Shown here in pieces: positions 46,894-59,557 of a DNA stretch of 64,000 nucleotides. The first letter of the stretch is position 1. Every line of letters begins with the position of its first letter. Position numbers and translations under genes: made by a program. The stretch comes from Brassica napus. Taxonomy: Eukaryota > Streptophyta > Magnoliopsida > Brassicales > Brassicaceae. The DNA lies in assembly GCF_020379485.1 (NCBI RefSeq), contig NC_063450.1, positions 26,450,137-26,514,136 of the forward strand, read 5' to 3'. The notes beneath the pieces were generated by a model. The model did no database searches. It was not told the origin of the DNA and worked only from the letters and a program-made list of their open reading frames with translations.

Positions 46894-48276
46894 TGTTATA
46901 GTCATGAAATCCGAGGTCCAACCAGAGTCTCACCGAACCTTCCAAACCAGCCATCTAGGAGGTACCAGCGACAAAGGTTCATTCCAAAGAGTGCATCTCA
47001 ACAACCAGAGGGAATTTTCGCATGAAACCAATTTTCACAGAAGTCCAACTCAACCACTCATCACTGAGGCTTGGAATTACAAGAAAGGTTTCACGGAGGA
47101 AGAAGTTATGGATTTTAGAAACTGGAGGTTTCCCAGCCCGTCCACTTGCGAGTATCAGCTCTTAGAAGTGGAATTCAGCCCAACCATGAAGTGGCCTTCT
47201 CCAGAATAAATCATGGGCTTCAAGATGAATGTTCTAGCTTTCCAGAAAGCTCAAAATCAAAATAATTGGTCAAGGAAAAACCAAGATGCAATCAATTTCC
47301 CAAAATCTGCAAAACCGACATCAATTATGGAAAGTTGCCAACCTCTTCAATTTGGCTCGAACCAAACCTTTATTTGGAAGCCAGGAGATCGTCTAATCCA
47401 TCCAGAAGACATCTAAAGCGTCCTTAGATGCATCAGCACCCAGAGGATCATCCGGATTTCATTTACTTCAACTTGACTTATTTGGAGTCTCAAGCATTAA
47501 AACTCCAACAGTTCTTTTTTCTTCAGTCTATGCACGACATCAGCACCTTACAGACCATAAAGAAGATTCACAGGAAGCTCACTTACCCCCTCCAACCGTC
47601 CAGATACAAGGAGGACACCATCTACATTCATGTGGCCAAGATTCTCATCATTAAGCCTCCAACGGCTAGTTTTCATGGAGCCATCAATTCTTTTGGTTCC
47701 AAGTTTATTATTTCTACTTTATTAGTTTCCTTTTAGCATTTTTAGACTATTAGAGAGTCCGAAGGTCGAGCATATATAAGCTCAATTAGTTTGTCTTTGT
47801 AAATCACCCCTTGGTCATTAAAAGTAATAGAAAACAGTTTCTTTTAACAAAGGTGTGTATTCTTTGCCGTTATTTCTCTAGTTCTTTGTTTGTGATTCAC
47901 TACGTCCTAAAGAAGCCACATCCAGAGAGTCTTGTGAGATTCAAGGCAAACTGTTCGTCCATTGATTGAGCGAGTCAGTCCCTATCCATCGATCCATCTC
48001 ATCCACCGGCCAAAGCTTGAGAGTGTTATACAACCAGCAAGCTTAGCTCCATTGCATCCATCAATCCGACCATTTCTTCTCACCTTATCACCTTCATTAT
48101 TCTATGTTCATAATTAATTTCATTCATACTCATCTCATTTGCATTTGTTTTGGGTTCATTTGGTTCAAACAACCTTAAATCGGCTCCCATCGGATCTTGT
48201 CGATTACTCGACCATTGAACAATCAGCAGCCTGGTTCCTTCTTCAACCAATTCGTGGGTTACCCCCCCCCCCCCCC
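46894..48276 (+). mobile_element. 3' LTR of the gag-only element
   Basis: It starts TGTTATAGTCATG after the purine tract AAGAGGAAGGGTA. Near its end the sequence GGGTTACC runs into 15 consecutive C (48262-48276) instead of the normal terminus. A TATA-like CATATATAAGC lies near 47770. Confidence 0.82.
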
Positions 48277-49003
48277 ATAAAGCAGATTCACAGGAAGCTC
48301 GCTTACCCCCTCAAACCGTCCAGATACAAGGAGGACACCATCTACATTCATTTGGCCAAGATTCTCATCATTAAGCCTCCAACGGCTAGTTTTCATGGAG
48401 CCATCCATTCCTTTGGTTCCAAGTTTATTATTTCGACTTTATTAGTTTCCTTTTAGCATTTTTAGACTGTTAGAGAGTCCTAAGGTCGAGCATATATAAG
48501 CTCAATTAGTTTGTCTTTGTAAATCACCCCTTGATCATTGAAAGTAATAGAAAACAGTTTCTTTAAACAAAGTTGTGTATTCTTTGCCGTTATTTCTCTA
48601 GTTCTTTGTTTGTGATTCACTAAGTCCTAAATAAGCCACGTCCAGAGAGTCTTGTGAGATTCAAGGCAAACTGTTCGTCCATTGATTGAGCGAGTCAGTC
48701 CCTATCCATCGATCCATCTCATCCACCGGCCAAAGCTTGAGAGTGTTATACAACCAGCAAGATTAGCTCCATTACATCCATCAATCCGACCATTTCTTCT
48801 CACCTTATCACCTTCATTATTCTATGTTCATTATTAGTTTCATTCATACTCATCTCATTTGCATTTGTTTCGGGTTCATATGGTTCAAAGAATCTTAAAT
48901 CGGCTCCCATCGGCTCTTGTCGATTACTCGACCATTGAACAATCAGCAGTCTGGTTCCTCCTTCAACCAATTTGTGGGTTACCCCCGCCCCGTTCCTACA
49001 ACA
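48277..49003 (+). repeat. Tandem duplicate of the last ~720 bp of the LTR
   Basis: ATAAAGCAGATTCACAGGAAG at 48277 repeats the LTR from 47557 onward and continues to a proper end CCTACAACA at 49003. The junction is the C15 tract. Confidence 0.88.
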
Positions 49004-52000
49004 ATTCTGGTGCTTCCTTTCATGCCACCCCTCATGGAAGCTTCTTCACAACCTACCAAAGTTGTGACTTTGGTAATGTTCAAATGAGAAATCAAGGAAG
49101 AAGCAAAATCATTGGAAAGGGGGATGTTATTCTTACATCCAACACATGATGTAAGATAGTTTGCAAGGATGTGAGGCATGTTCCCGACATGCGACTCAAT
49201 CTCATATCAACCGGGAAGCTTGATGATGTTGGTTTAGACAGCAACTTTGGTAGTGGCAAATGGAAGTTAACCAAAGGGAGTTTGATCATGGCTCTAGGAA
49301 AAAAAAAGGCTATTTATATGTAACACAAGCCAAGTTTTTCAAGGAAGAAGTAAATGTCGCAAGTGATGACATGGATATATGGCGCCAAAGACTCGGGCAC
49401 ATGAGTGAGAAATGTCTGAATATACTTTCTCGCAAGAAACTTCTTTCTGAAATGAAAGTTCTCTCTCTCTCACCATGTCATGATTGCTTAGCCGGAAAAC
49501 AACATAACTTTTCTCTCTGAAGATCGTCTACACATATGAGGAGGAAGCATATTCTTGATCTTGTGCATACTGATGTATACTCCATATCAGAGAAATTCAA
49601 TGGATGTGCATCAAATTTAGTCACCTTTATTGATGACTATTCAAGGAAGGTGTAGATATATCTCTTGAAATCGAAAAATCAAGTTCTTGATGCTTTCAAA
49701 GAGTTTGTAGCCCAAGCAGAACGAAGTACGGGTCGAAACTCAAGTGTGTTTGATCTGACAATGGTGGAGAGTATCAAGGTCTTTTTGAAGCGTTTTGCAA
49801 AGTTGACTGAATCAACATGGATACGACACCACCAAAGACGCCACAATTGAATGGGATTACTGATAGAATGAATGAACGATTACAGAAAGAGTTTGATGCA
49901 TGCTCTCTCACGCTAAACTACCTAAGTCATTTTGGGTAGAAGCTATAAAGACAATAGTGGTTATTATCAACCTTACACCATCAGTTCCTTTGGAAGGCGA
50001 TGTCCCGGAGGAAGTTTGGTCGAATAATAAGGTCTCTTACAACCATTTGAAAGTGTTCGGGTGTAGAGCGTTCGTCCATATCCCTAAGGATGAACGAGCC
50101 AAGCTAGACTCCAAGATTAAAGAGTTATTTATCTTGGGTCACCAAGAGATGAGTTCGGCTATCGGCTATGGGATCCAGCTAATAGGAAAGTTATCCAGAG
50201 CAGAGATGTTGTTTTCTTCTAAGATCAAACAATCGAAGATATAAAAAAATAAAAGAATTCCCAAGCTAAGGGTTGTAAGAAATGAAGATGCTCATAATCC
50301 CCAAGATCATGAACACGTGATTGGAGATGATGACGTTAACTTAGAAGAAAGGGATCCTATCATGGATACAAATGGTGATGAAAGTGAAGAAAAAGATCAA
50401 GTGGAGCCAGAGGAAGAACATGAGCCAAGAAGGTCTGGAAGAGAGACAAGACCATCTGTAAGATATTATCGAGATGAGTATGTGAATCTTACATATGAGG
50501 GGGGAGGCACAAAGCTATGAGGAGTTCCTAGGAGACACTCACAAAGACGAATGGGTAGAAGCTATGCAAGATGAGATGCAATTCTTGCAAGATAATCACA
50601 CCTACGAGTTGATGAAACTGCCAAAAAGAAAGATAGCTTTTAAGATCAAGTGGGTGTACCGGTTAAAGTATGAGGAGAGAAGCTCAAATCCAAGATACAA
50701 AGCAAGATTGGCTGTGGAAGAATTCAACCACAAGAAAGGAATTCATTTTGAAGAAATATTCTCTCCAGTGGTTAAGGTGTCCTCTATCCATGTTTTTCTT
50801 GGTCTAGTAGCGGTTATAGAATTGGAGTCTGAACAACTCTATGTTAAGATGGCCTTTCTACATGGTGAACTCTAGGAGGAAATCTATATGGAGCAACCCG
50901 AAGAGTTTACGGTTCCAGGAAAAGAAGACTTGGTGTGTCAATTAAAGAAAAGTCTTTATGGCCTCAAGCAAGCTTCAGGGTGGACCATAACTTCAAGAAA
51001 ACCAAGAATGATCATTGTGTCTTCATAAAGAGATATGCAAGCGATAATTTTCTCATACTATTGCTCTACATTTACAATATGCTAATTGTGGGGCAAGATA
51101 GCCGCATTGAAGCAAGATTTGGGAAAGTGTTTTGCGATGAAAGATTTGGGGCAAAAAAGACAGATTCTTGGAATAAAAATTACTCAGGATAGGTCAAAGA
51201 AGCTTTTATGGCTATCCCAAAAAAGTATGTTGAAAGGGTGTTGGAAAGATTCAACATACACAAAGGAAAGTCGGTAAGCACTCCAATTGGTCGACATTTT
51301 AAGCTAAGATCAAAACAAAATCCAACAAGTGAGAAGGAGAAAGAGGAAAATGAAGACTACCCCATATGCATCAGTAGTAGGAAGTCTCATGTATGCTATG
51401 ATGTGCACCAGGCCCGACATTGCATATGTAGTAGGAGTCGTGAGTCGCTTTCTAGCCAATCCAGAGAAGGAGCACTGGAAAGCAGTTAAGTGGATTCTAT
51501 GCTATATGCGAGGCGCATTGAAGAAGTGTCTATGTTTTGGCAATGGGAAACTTGAGCTGAACGGTTACACCGATGCAAATTGAACTGGTGATAAAGATTC
51601 AAGAAAATCAACATCAGGTTTCGTGACTACCTTTGCAGGGATAGCTGTTTCCTGGCAATCAAAGCTACAAAAATGTGTTGCTTTATCCACTACGGAAACG
51701 GAGTACATCATATCAGCGGAAGCGTGCAAGGAGATGTTATGGATGAAGAATTTTTTGCTTGAGTTGTGAGAAAAGCAAAACAAGTACAACATGTTATGCG
51801 ACAATCAAAGTGCTATTCACTTAGCAAAGAATCCAATGTTTCACTCTCGCTCGAAGCATATCGACATTCGGCATCATTGGATCCGAGAAGTTCTTGAAGA
51901 GAAGCTCATACATCTCAACAAGGTACATACAGACGAAAACTGACCAGACTTTTTGACCAAGGTATTACCAATCAAGAAGTTTGAAGAGTGCTGTCAAGGC

Positions 52001-52031
52001 ATTGGCATGGCGACAATTTCGAGCTAAATCG
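49004..52031 (+). pseudogene. Pol of the second Copia element
   Basis: The plus-strand frames give, in order: protease active site SGASFHATPHGSFF (49007), VRHVPDMRLNLIS, the GAG-pre-integrase motif WRQRLGHMSEKCL and CHDCLAGKQH, integrase with HTDVYSISE, FIDDYSRKV and a frameshifted DNGGEYQ near 49757, RT start DEWVEAMQDEMQFL, KARLAVEEF, LVCQLKKSLYGLKQAS, and RNase H (LSTTETEYIISAEA, SKHIDIRHHWIRE). Many stops and shifts break it. The RT catalytic motif is YIYN (51067-51078), where YVDD is expected, so both Asp are gone. Gag and 5' LTR of this family are at 22102-23244 on the other strand. Confidence 0.85.
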
Positions 52032-52045
52032 GGAAAGGGGTGATT

Positions 52046-52411
52046 TGTTTGATTTCCCTCATTAGCCCAAGAATAATCAAAATAACAGTTAAGCCTTGGC
52101 CCAAAAAGTCCAAAAAAAAAGAGGTATGTTGAAGAAATTGTAGATAAGATCAAGAGAGTATTCTAGAACTAATTTCACTAGTATAAATAGAGGTGTGCTT
52201 GGTTCACTTGTAATCATCAAGCAAAAAAAGACAAAACATTAAAGAGGAATACATTTCAGAAAGAGTTCTAAGAGAATTTAAGAAAAATCTCTAAATACAA
52301 GCTTTAGTAGAAAATCTCTTTCCTAAAATACAAAGGTTATTTTTAACATTAGCTGTCCACTTTCCATCTTAACTTCTCGAAGAAAAAATTATCCGGTTAT
52401 TTTTCCCAACA
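52046..52411 (+). mobile_element. 3' LTR of the second Copia element
   Basis: It starts TGTTTGATTTCCC after the polypurine tract GGGAAAGGGGTG and ends TTTTTCCCAACA; 366 bp. A TATA-like AGTATAAATAGAGG lies near 52181-52194. It is homologous to 22896-23244 in inverted orientation. The flank after it is GAAAA; the equivalent flank of the inverted 5' LTR reads CAAAA on its own strand, a four-of-five match to a target duplication. Confidence 0.85.
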
Positions 52412-52997
52412 GAAAATTTGTTTTTTTATGAAATAAGTTTCCTCAGTGATGCTTATTGTACACTTATTAGTAAATCCAATAATTATGTTGAATATCAGTT
52501 GGCTTCTGTCTTAGAGCACGTTTAATACAAGTTTGTTATGTAGGTATACACCATTGAACATGCTCTTACCATCACAATAATTTTTTTAATCATTTAATGG
52601 TGTTGTAGAGCCTTCACTCCACAGACTGTAAACATTTATAGTGAATAAATGCAATTCACTTTGAGAAGAAAACAGCAAGAAGTTAGTCTGCTATGAATGA
52701 AACAGCTAACTCATCCAGAAAGTAAGAATCAAACTATGACGCGCCACTTCCCTTTAAAGATACGCCACGTCTACCCTTATTTTGTTCCTGATTGGCTGAG
52801 CTTACGTTGAAGCAAGCCACCAAAACATTCTCCATTCGCTCTGTTTACGACGCACGTACTCGTGGATTCTCTCTGTCTTTAAATTTGGAGGACTTGAGGT
52901 AAGAAAAGAAGAAGACCGTCGTAGCTCTCCGATGGCGATTACAGGTATCAGGGAAGAGCAATTAAATTTGGAACAAAAACGTAGTAATAAAGAGCAA
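52412..52997. other. Intergenic, possible old promoter
   Basis: The sequence around 52740-52950 (GATTGGCTGAGC, CTCTCTGTC, then ATGGCGATTACAG followed by GT) resembles a plant promoter and first exon, perhaps of the gene whose last exon remnant follows. This is a weak inference. Confidence 0.3.
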
Positions 52998-53140
52998 TTT
53001 GTTAGATACAGGGAAGGCGAGAAATGAGTGAAGCAACCAACTCAAGAGTAGCTTGGTTCAGTATAATGTCACTCAGGGTTTGCCTTTCCGTTGCTGGTGC
53101 AGAAATATATGATACCTGAAACGATATTTCAACTCATCTA
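52998..53140 (+). pseudogene. Remnant of a p24/TMED (emp24) cargo receptor, C-terminal exon
   Basis: One plus-strand frame reads [19 protein letters not shown] and continues CLSVAG, which fits the end of the coiled coil and the membrane span of p24-family proteins (ER-Golgi cargo receptors). After a one-base shift YLKRYF follows, the start of the cytosolic tail, but the KKxx-type retrieval signal is not preserved. Only this short piece is recognisable. Confidence 0.45.
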
Positions 53141-55769
53141 TAAACACTTGGCTTCAGAGAAAACTTACTATAGTAACATCACAGATTCCCACCTTCAAAA
53201 AAGGGATAAGCTAAAGATTGTAGAGTCAATTGGTTAACATCGATGAGTATAGCTGTTTCATTTGTGTTTTCTGTGAAACATTATATCGATAGTTAGAGAT
53301 TTTTGAGTTTGTGCACATATCACTTTCTTTTCATTGATCTCTGTTTGGAGTACAAGAACAATTGTGTGACAATGTACTAAAGATCACATTATTATTTCTT
53401 CCTAGTATCGAAATATGAACGTTTACAAGTTGTGATTATCATCATGGATATTAGTGCTAATATATCAAGATTAAAAAAAATAAAATTGGGTGACGTATGC
53501 TTGCAATATGGAAAGAAGACAGTCAGATTATCATGTAGACAAGCTTATTGCATGTTATGTCCTTTTCTTTCATGTGTGGGAACAGTTAGACATAAGATCG
53601 AATAAAATAAAATAATACTCATGTTTATGAATAAAATGGATAAACCAAAACCATTACCATTTGGTTAGGTCATCTAAGAACTCACCAGTAGATTATAGAC
53701 AACGCTTGAAAAATAAAATGTTCATAAATGAATTTTCAAATACCTCATCAAGGAAAAATATGTATATTTTTATCTCTCTTCTTTTTTCTTGAATATTTAA
53801 CTGTTGTTTTGATGATATCATCATCTTGCTTACCCATATATATATACAACGATCTCTCTTTAAATAACAAAATATTAAGTTTATGTCATGAGAAATAATA
53901 GAGTCTCGAATGTATAATATTATAATTGTGATAAAAAAAAAGAAGAGGTGTAATTCATTGGCCCAAGGTATGGAAGATGGAGTCCAAGCATGAATCCAAC
54001 TCTAAAAGTCCTTTTCACTTTTGCCTAATCTCTTTCTTTCGTACGTCATTGTACGAACCTCACGCTTATCATTTCCATATTGATCACTCCCAATACATAT
54101 ACATATATGTTTAGCATTTAACTTATCTCTCTAATCTCTTCTAGTACAGATATACCTCATCTAATTCACCTGATAACGACAACCATTTAATCCAGCCTGA
54201 TTCTCGTCAAGTTGCATTGGCCAAAAAAATACATGTCTACAACCTGCCAGTCCTCATGGTGACTTTTAGTGCGAAACTACTTGAACTAAATTTAAAATAC
54301 CAAAGCAATACATTTATTTATATATAAGATAAATGCTTGGCAACTAGATTGTTCAAATGTGATACTAAAACCGTAGAAATGTATCGAAGTACACAATACT
54401 TTAGTTACTTGATCATGATGATTATGTGATTCCACACCCAATGAGAAAAGCAAAACAAGAAAAAAAATCCCCATTGGCTGGTAATGGGTTTCACTGCTGT
54501 TTGTGACGCAAACTCACAAAGCGTATGTATTAATATCTATAAATTTGCAGAATATAATGGACCACACTACTAGGAAAGTAGTTTATTCTCGATAACTATC
54601 GTTTGCATTTTGTCATATCAAGTCAACCCCTGCACAACTGACCTTATTATATACATTTTGGTTTCATGTAATTTTTTTCAGCTAGCTTTGGTAGATATGT
54701 TCCAACCGTAAATATTGTGAAAAAATGAATTTTGGTTTTATAGAAGGTTAACAGAAATCGAGTATTTTTAGATATATTGATACAACATCTGTACGAGCTG
54801 ATACCAAAACTAATATGATGAGACTTTTGGGATGAAAGATTAATGGGAATTGAAAATTTGAAATGGTACATCTTTATGTTAACTCCTAAATAATACTGTA
54901 AGAGATACAAAATCAATCTTTGTATTTAGAAATTAGTGCTTGTCGATGCCCGTATAATATATTTTGGAGTGATGTCAAACGACAAGGAAGATATGTTCGA
55001 ATAAAATTTCGTCGAGGGAGAGCGAACATAACATTACAAGCATCAAGTAAGGGGGGGAGATTGATAGCATGCTTAACAAGGCTAAACAAGAAAACATACA
55101 ATGCATTTCTTCTTACATTTTGTTTCTCTCTTCCTTTTTATATAATTAGAGATATACTTTATATGTGATAAGAAGAATACACATCTACTCATCACCGAGT
55201 ACTCAAACATATTTTGATTCATGAGTGAAGCAGAATAATGTTTTTTAAGTTTTTTTGAAACTAAACAGAATAATGTTTGATAGAGATTTAACGCGTCTAT
55301 ATAAGCTGATGAATTCTGATTGTCCTAAACTTTTAGGCTTTTAGCAGATTGACTGTTATAAGTTGAAAATGGAGTTTTTTCGCTAATATTTTTGTTGCAT
55401 GCGTATAAGTTTGTTTATGATATTTGAAGGAACATTTTTTGTCCAAAAAAAAAATATTGTAGGAACATAGAAACCAATCTCAAAACGATACACGAATCTT
55501 AATATAATATTAATGGAAAATGGAAAAACAAAAGTAGGCAGCCTTAACTAGTGCTGGCGGAAGAAAGCGCATTAGTAGCCGCGTCGCACAAGAAAGACCT
55601 AACCACGCTTGTCGTTTCATGAGACGAATCACAACATAATGTATTACAAAAAGTACATTCATTTCGCTTTTGCTTCATTGGGTTTTGCAATAATCTTTTA
55701 TAGTACTCTTGTTTACCGGACAAAACGTGTTTTATTACACCTACTATTTAATAAGCACTAATATACTTC
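53141..55769. other. AT-rich intergenic DNA; one possible secreted-peptide exon
   Basis: On the minus strand at 54474-54400 the sequence MGIFFLVLLFSLGVESHNH looks like a signal peptide and is followed by a possible GT splice site near 54408. No convincing second exon or family was found. The frame at 54920-55168 is basic and unrecognised. Otherwise nothing is seen. Confidence 0.3.
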
Positions 55770-56115
55770 TGTTGTAATTAGAGAGTTTAGAGACTGAATA
55801 CTTCTGTGTTATTATTAATGATCAAGGAGGTTCTTTTATATAAGGATTACAAGATGAAGATAAATGAAAAGTATCCAAAATCTAAACACACTAGGATTAG
55901 GAAAACTACTAATACATAATAATGGAAAGATTACATCTACTAGGAAAAGGAAAGAGTTTTCTTTTCTCCAAGCTTTGTGGCCGTCTCTCTCTCTCTTAAA
56001 GTCGGCTCTCTCTCTCTCCTCTCTCTAGGGCTTCGGCCCTCTCTCCATCTTCTAGGTATTGGGCCGGTCTTGGACCGGACCTGGTTAATGGCAATCCACT
56101 CCATGATTTATAACA
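55770..56115 (-). mobile_element. 3' LTR (left copy)
   Basis: 346 bp, with a CT-rich tract near 55985-56045 and an extra CTGTGTTATTATTAATGA near 55800 not present in the other copy. Confidence 0.85.
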
Positions 56116-59100
56116 CTCCCCCCTTGGATGCCATAACCATACATGATTTGTAGTACGCTTCAAGTTGCCTCATTAAAACCTTATCAGGAAAACCCAGTGG
56201 GACAAAACCATGATGAAGGAAAAAGAGTACAACACGCACTACTCCCCCTGATGTGAACCTCACTGTAGGTTTCTACATTCTACGCATCTTGGTGCGTGAT
56301 ATTTCCTGTATGTATAGGATGGGAGTAATCGGCCAGTTTGATTACTGAATCGTAATTAGACCACTTCGACTTCTTAGGTCGTTTCTCATGTCCTTTGACA
56401 TCGAGTGTCCCGGTAAAGCATATGTGCTAAGCAATGTGAATCTCATTGTCCTCGGAGATCACTATTGGGTCTTTGCAAATCGTGTTTGCATATGTCCATA
56501 GTCTAGACGTGATCGTCTACTCTTAACTCTTTACTATGGTCGGATAAACCAAGTACTCATGGACAATTTACTAAACATGGTTATCATGAACCTATGTCTC
56601 GGTGTATCTTCTATACACAGATGTATATCAATGGCTTTATAATTTTACCATATTATGGCTTATTGGCCAGAACATATTCATGATCCATACATATGGTCAT
56701 CGATCTTTCTTGCTTTAGGCAATACCATATGTATTTATCTCGGACATTGCAGTCCTTTATCCATCTTTTGATGGTGTCTCATGACCTCTGTTGTTGTGGA
56801 TTATATCACACGCTAAGTATACATTATTAGGTCATGGACTTCGGCTTTCACGAGCTTATGGACTACAATACTTTATATTCGACAGGTAAGGATAGATTAA
56901 ATATCTCCTCTTCTCCTTACGAAAAAACTTTGTGGAGTTTATACAGCAGCAGACCGTTCTGCTATGCCGGATCCTTAAGGGATCTGATTGTCGGATTGCA
57001 ACCTGATGGTTGATCTTTTCTACTAGCCCGTGATCAAAGGATAAGAGCCGGACGCCTTTTAGCAGAAGGGGACGGACGCCTTTATCTGAAAGCCAGATGC
57101 CTTTTAGCTTAAGGGCTGGACGTCTTTAGTCGAAGGACCGGACGCCTACATATACGTTCTGTATCAGTCTACTAACCTCTTTTAGGTTTAGTATAATCAC
57201 AAGGAATTTCAAATATATGGACTGTATTGGATTGTCTTTTATACAACTCCAAGATCAATGATCATGCGTGATCAATTTCTTTTACATACTATATGCAGCT
57301 GCTTTATGTTTCAGTCCATGAATCAGCTTAGGAACGAAGCTGTTCTTTCATCTTATCCAGTGATCCATATGCTGCTTACTACATCATTTGTATCTAATTT
57401 CTTTCTTATGACCAGACCATTGTCAATTTTGAAAACTGTAGCAGCATCCACCACATAGGAGTTTATCTCCTTATAATCTGTTCCTTTGATCTCTGTGAGT
57501 ACCTTGTGTAACAAGCTATAATCGAATGTTGTTATTAGGAAACATGAACACTCTAGACCTCGTGATCATGTGTCTTTTCTCATGGTTTTTTTACCTTACA
57601 AGATCCATCTATTTCACTGGTTTTATCAGATGGCGTTTCTGTATATGTATATGGCCAATACGCTCATCTCTCCTTTAGATACTTTGAACCTCCACATTTA
57701 TCTTTCAATCTAATCTTTATTCTTTATGATTGTATGAGTACTCATTCGTGGGTTCATGATCCTCGTTCATCTCTTTATGTTCAAGTGCTATAACTTTATG
57801 TACCTTTATACAAATGTGTGTGTGTGTCGACACTTTCATGTGGTTCCATTATGTTCCAGACATGATCCAATGGATTTGAGATCTTATTATCCAGGACCTT
57901 TGTTACCTAGTAGCTTGGCGTCCCAAGCCACATGGTTTGGTACCTTAGATGTGTAGCTGCGCAGCCTTTTCTCAATGTCTGGTATGGTTTCTCTTATAAT
58001 CTCGGATATGTATTCTATGCACCATTTTTCTATCTGAGATTCATTTATCTTATGGAACACTTGGTCTATCTTGTATAGACTCTATAGCAACTTGATTATG
58101 TCTCTTCTAGGACATTCATTTGGTGCTAAGCTGGTTAGTCATTTCCCGGGTTAGTGTATGGCATTTCGATTAGCATCTCAATTAGCTATCTTTATAATCT
58201 TTCTTTGGACGTCTTAAATTATAATCTCTAGTCCGAGGATCTTTGCCAAGACAATGATGGTTAAAACCATTCTTATCATTCTTTATCCAGCTTATAATCT
58301 TTATCCTTTAATGTTTGGATAGACGGATGCAATCCGTGTACCTGGCCACTTTCTGACAACCCATGTTTTGGCTCTCGGTCCTTTTGATTTCGTGGAGAAA
58401 GTCCTATTCTTATATATTCCCAATCCTCTTCCGAGGTTCCATCTTTAGACGGCACATGTATGTATGTGGTGGTTTATTCAAATCTCTTAAGATGGTGTAT
58501 GTCTGGTTTTATGACCTGTATTCAACTTGAGATGGGAATATCTATGCTCACTTATATGGCCTGATGCATATTATCATTCTATACATGTAAATTCATAATA
58601 TCTCCAAGCTTATAGACTTTAGAATCTTAGTCTTATAGGTAATGGCTTACATGGCCGATCTTTTATGGTAATGGCCTTTCCGGCCGGTTATGGCCTTTGT
58701 GACCGAAGGCCGGTTATGGCCGAGCCATTTATAACATGGCCAAGTAATGGCCTTTATGGTTTGGCCGTCCTAAACATGGTTTTACATGTTTATTGCCTTT
58801 GCGGCCGAAGGCCGTTGTCTCTCATGGCCTTTATTGTTTGGCCGTTATAGTAGTACACGAACTTGTAGTATTGATCATGGGTTTATCCTCTCTCCCCCTC
58901 ATGACCATACTATAAGGTCGTGGTGCTTGGGACAATTAATCCTAATGGGTTTCCCTTTGTGTACATGTTTCACAACGTAAGATCTTTTACGGGATAACTC
59001 TGTGCCTTTCCAATCTTTGCATCAAGTTTAGACTTTAGGATGACTAATCCTATCATGCCATATAGTGTAAAATTTCGTGGGATATATCAGTATAGTCACC

Positions 59101-59550
59101 ACTTCTCTTGCCTCTTGTCATACTGATCTTGTAGCATAGTTTAAAATCAGTAGAGATCATAGGTATAGTCTCGACCACTTTCTTTCAACGTCTTAGGCGT
59201 TTTTATTCTTATTAAAATCTAAAGGAACTTGTTTCCTTCCTTACCCATTGTTTCTACTTGGAAACCATACATTATAACTTCAATGGGTCACATGTTCTTT
59301 TGGGTGTGTATAATGCCTTTTAAGGCAATGCTTTAGCCATAGTTTCTTTACTATGCTTACTATACCCATTCATGATTTCTTACTTGGTTTTATGCCCTTT
59401 AGGCAACTCTTTAAAATCATTTATATGTTCAAGTAAGATCAGGCAAGACATAATGAAGTCAAAACAAACTTTTATTTATATATAAAAACGTGAATGCCTA
59501 ATTAGGTTAAAGCAAAACACAAATCAGAGACTTTAAAATAAAATGTCGAG
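56116..59550 (-). other. Internal non-coding region of the element
   Basis: No protein homology seen. Next to the polypurine tract is a block (56160-56260) that on the minus strand reads GAGTAG...GAGTAC...CCCAGTGGG...AGGTTTTAATGAGGC, a conserved pre-LTR tail also seen at 1491-1760. Imperfect repeats of CCGGACGCCTTTTA-type units lie at 57040-57150, and a cluster of GGCC-centred units (ATGGCC, AAGGCCGTTATGGCC) at 58650-58860. Confidence 0.6.
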
Positions 59551-59557
59551 ATCCCTC

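Larger units (their letters stand above)
43039..49003 (+). mobile_element. Large non-autonomous LTR element with gag only
   Basis: The element has a truncated 5' LTR (43039-44009), an initiator-tRNA primer site, a gag-like gene (44561-46334), no protease, RT or integrase, a polypurine tract at about 46880-46893 and a 3' LTR from 46894 whose last part is duplicated. At 49003 it abuts the codons for a Copia protease active site, so it once sat inside that gene. The first 420 bp of the 5' LTR and the left flank are lost at the junction with CACTA sequence (43038). This is the layout of a LARD-type element. Confidence 0.8.

Noticed and set aside
46904..48456. Repeated frames of about 100 codons in the LTR of the gag-only element
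   Set aside because: They lie in LTR sequence, recur with each LTR copy and show no protein features; non-coding LTR is simpler.
54920..55168. 82-codon basic frame
   Set aside because: No family match and no sign of splicing or conservation visible.
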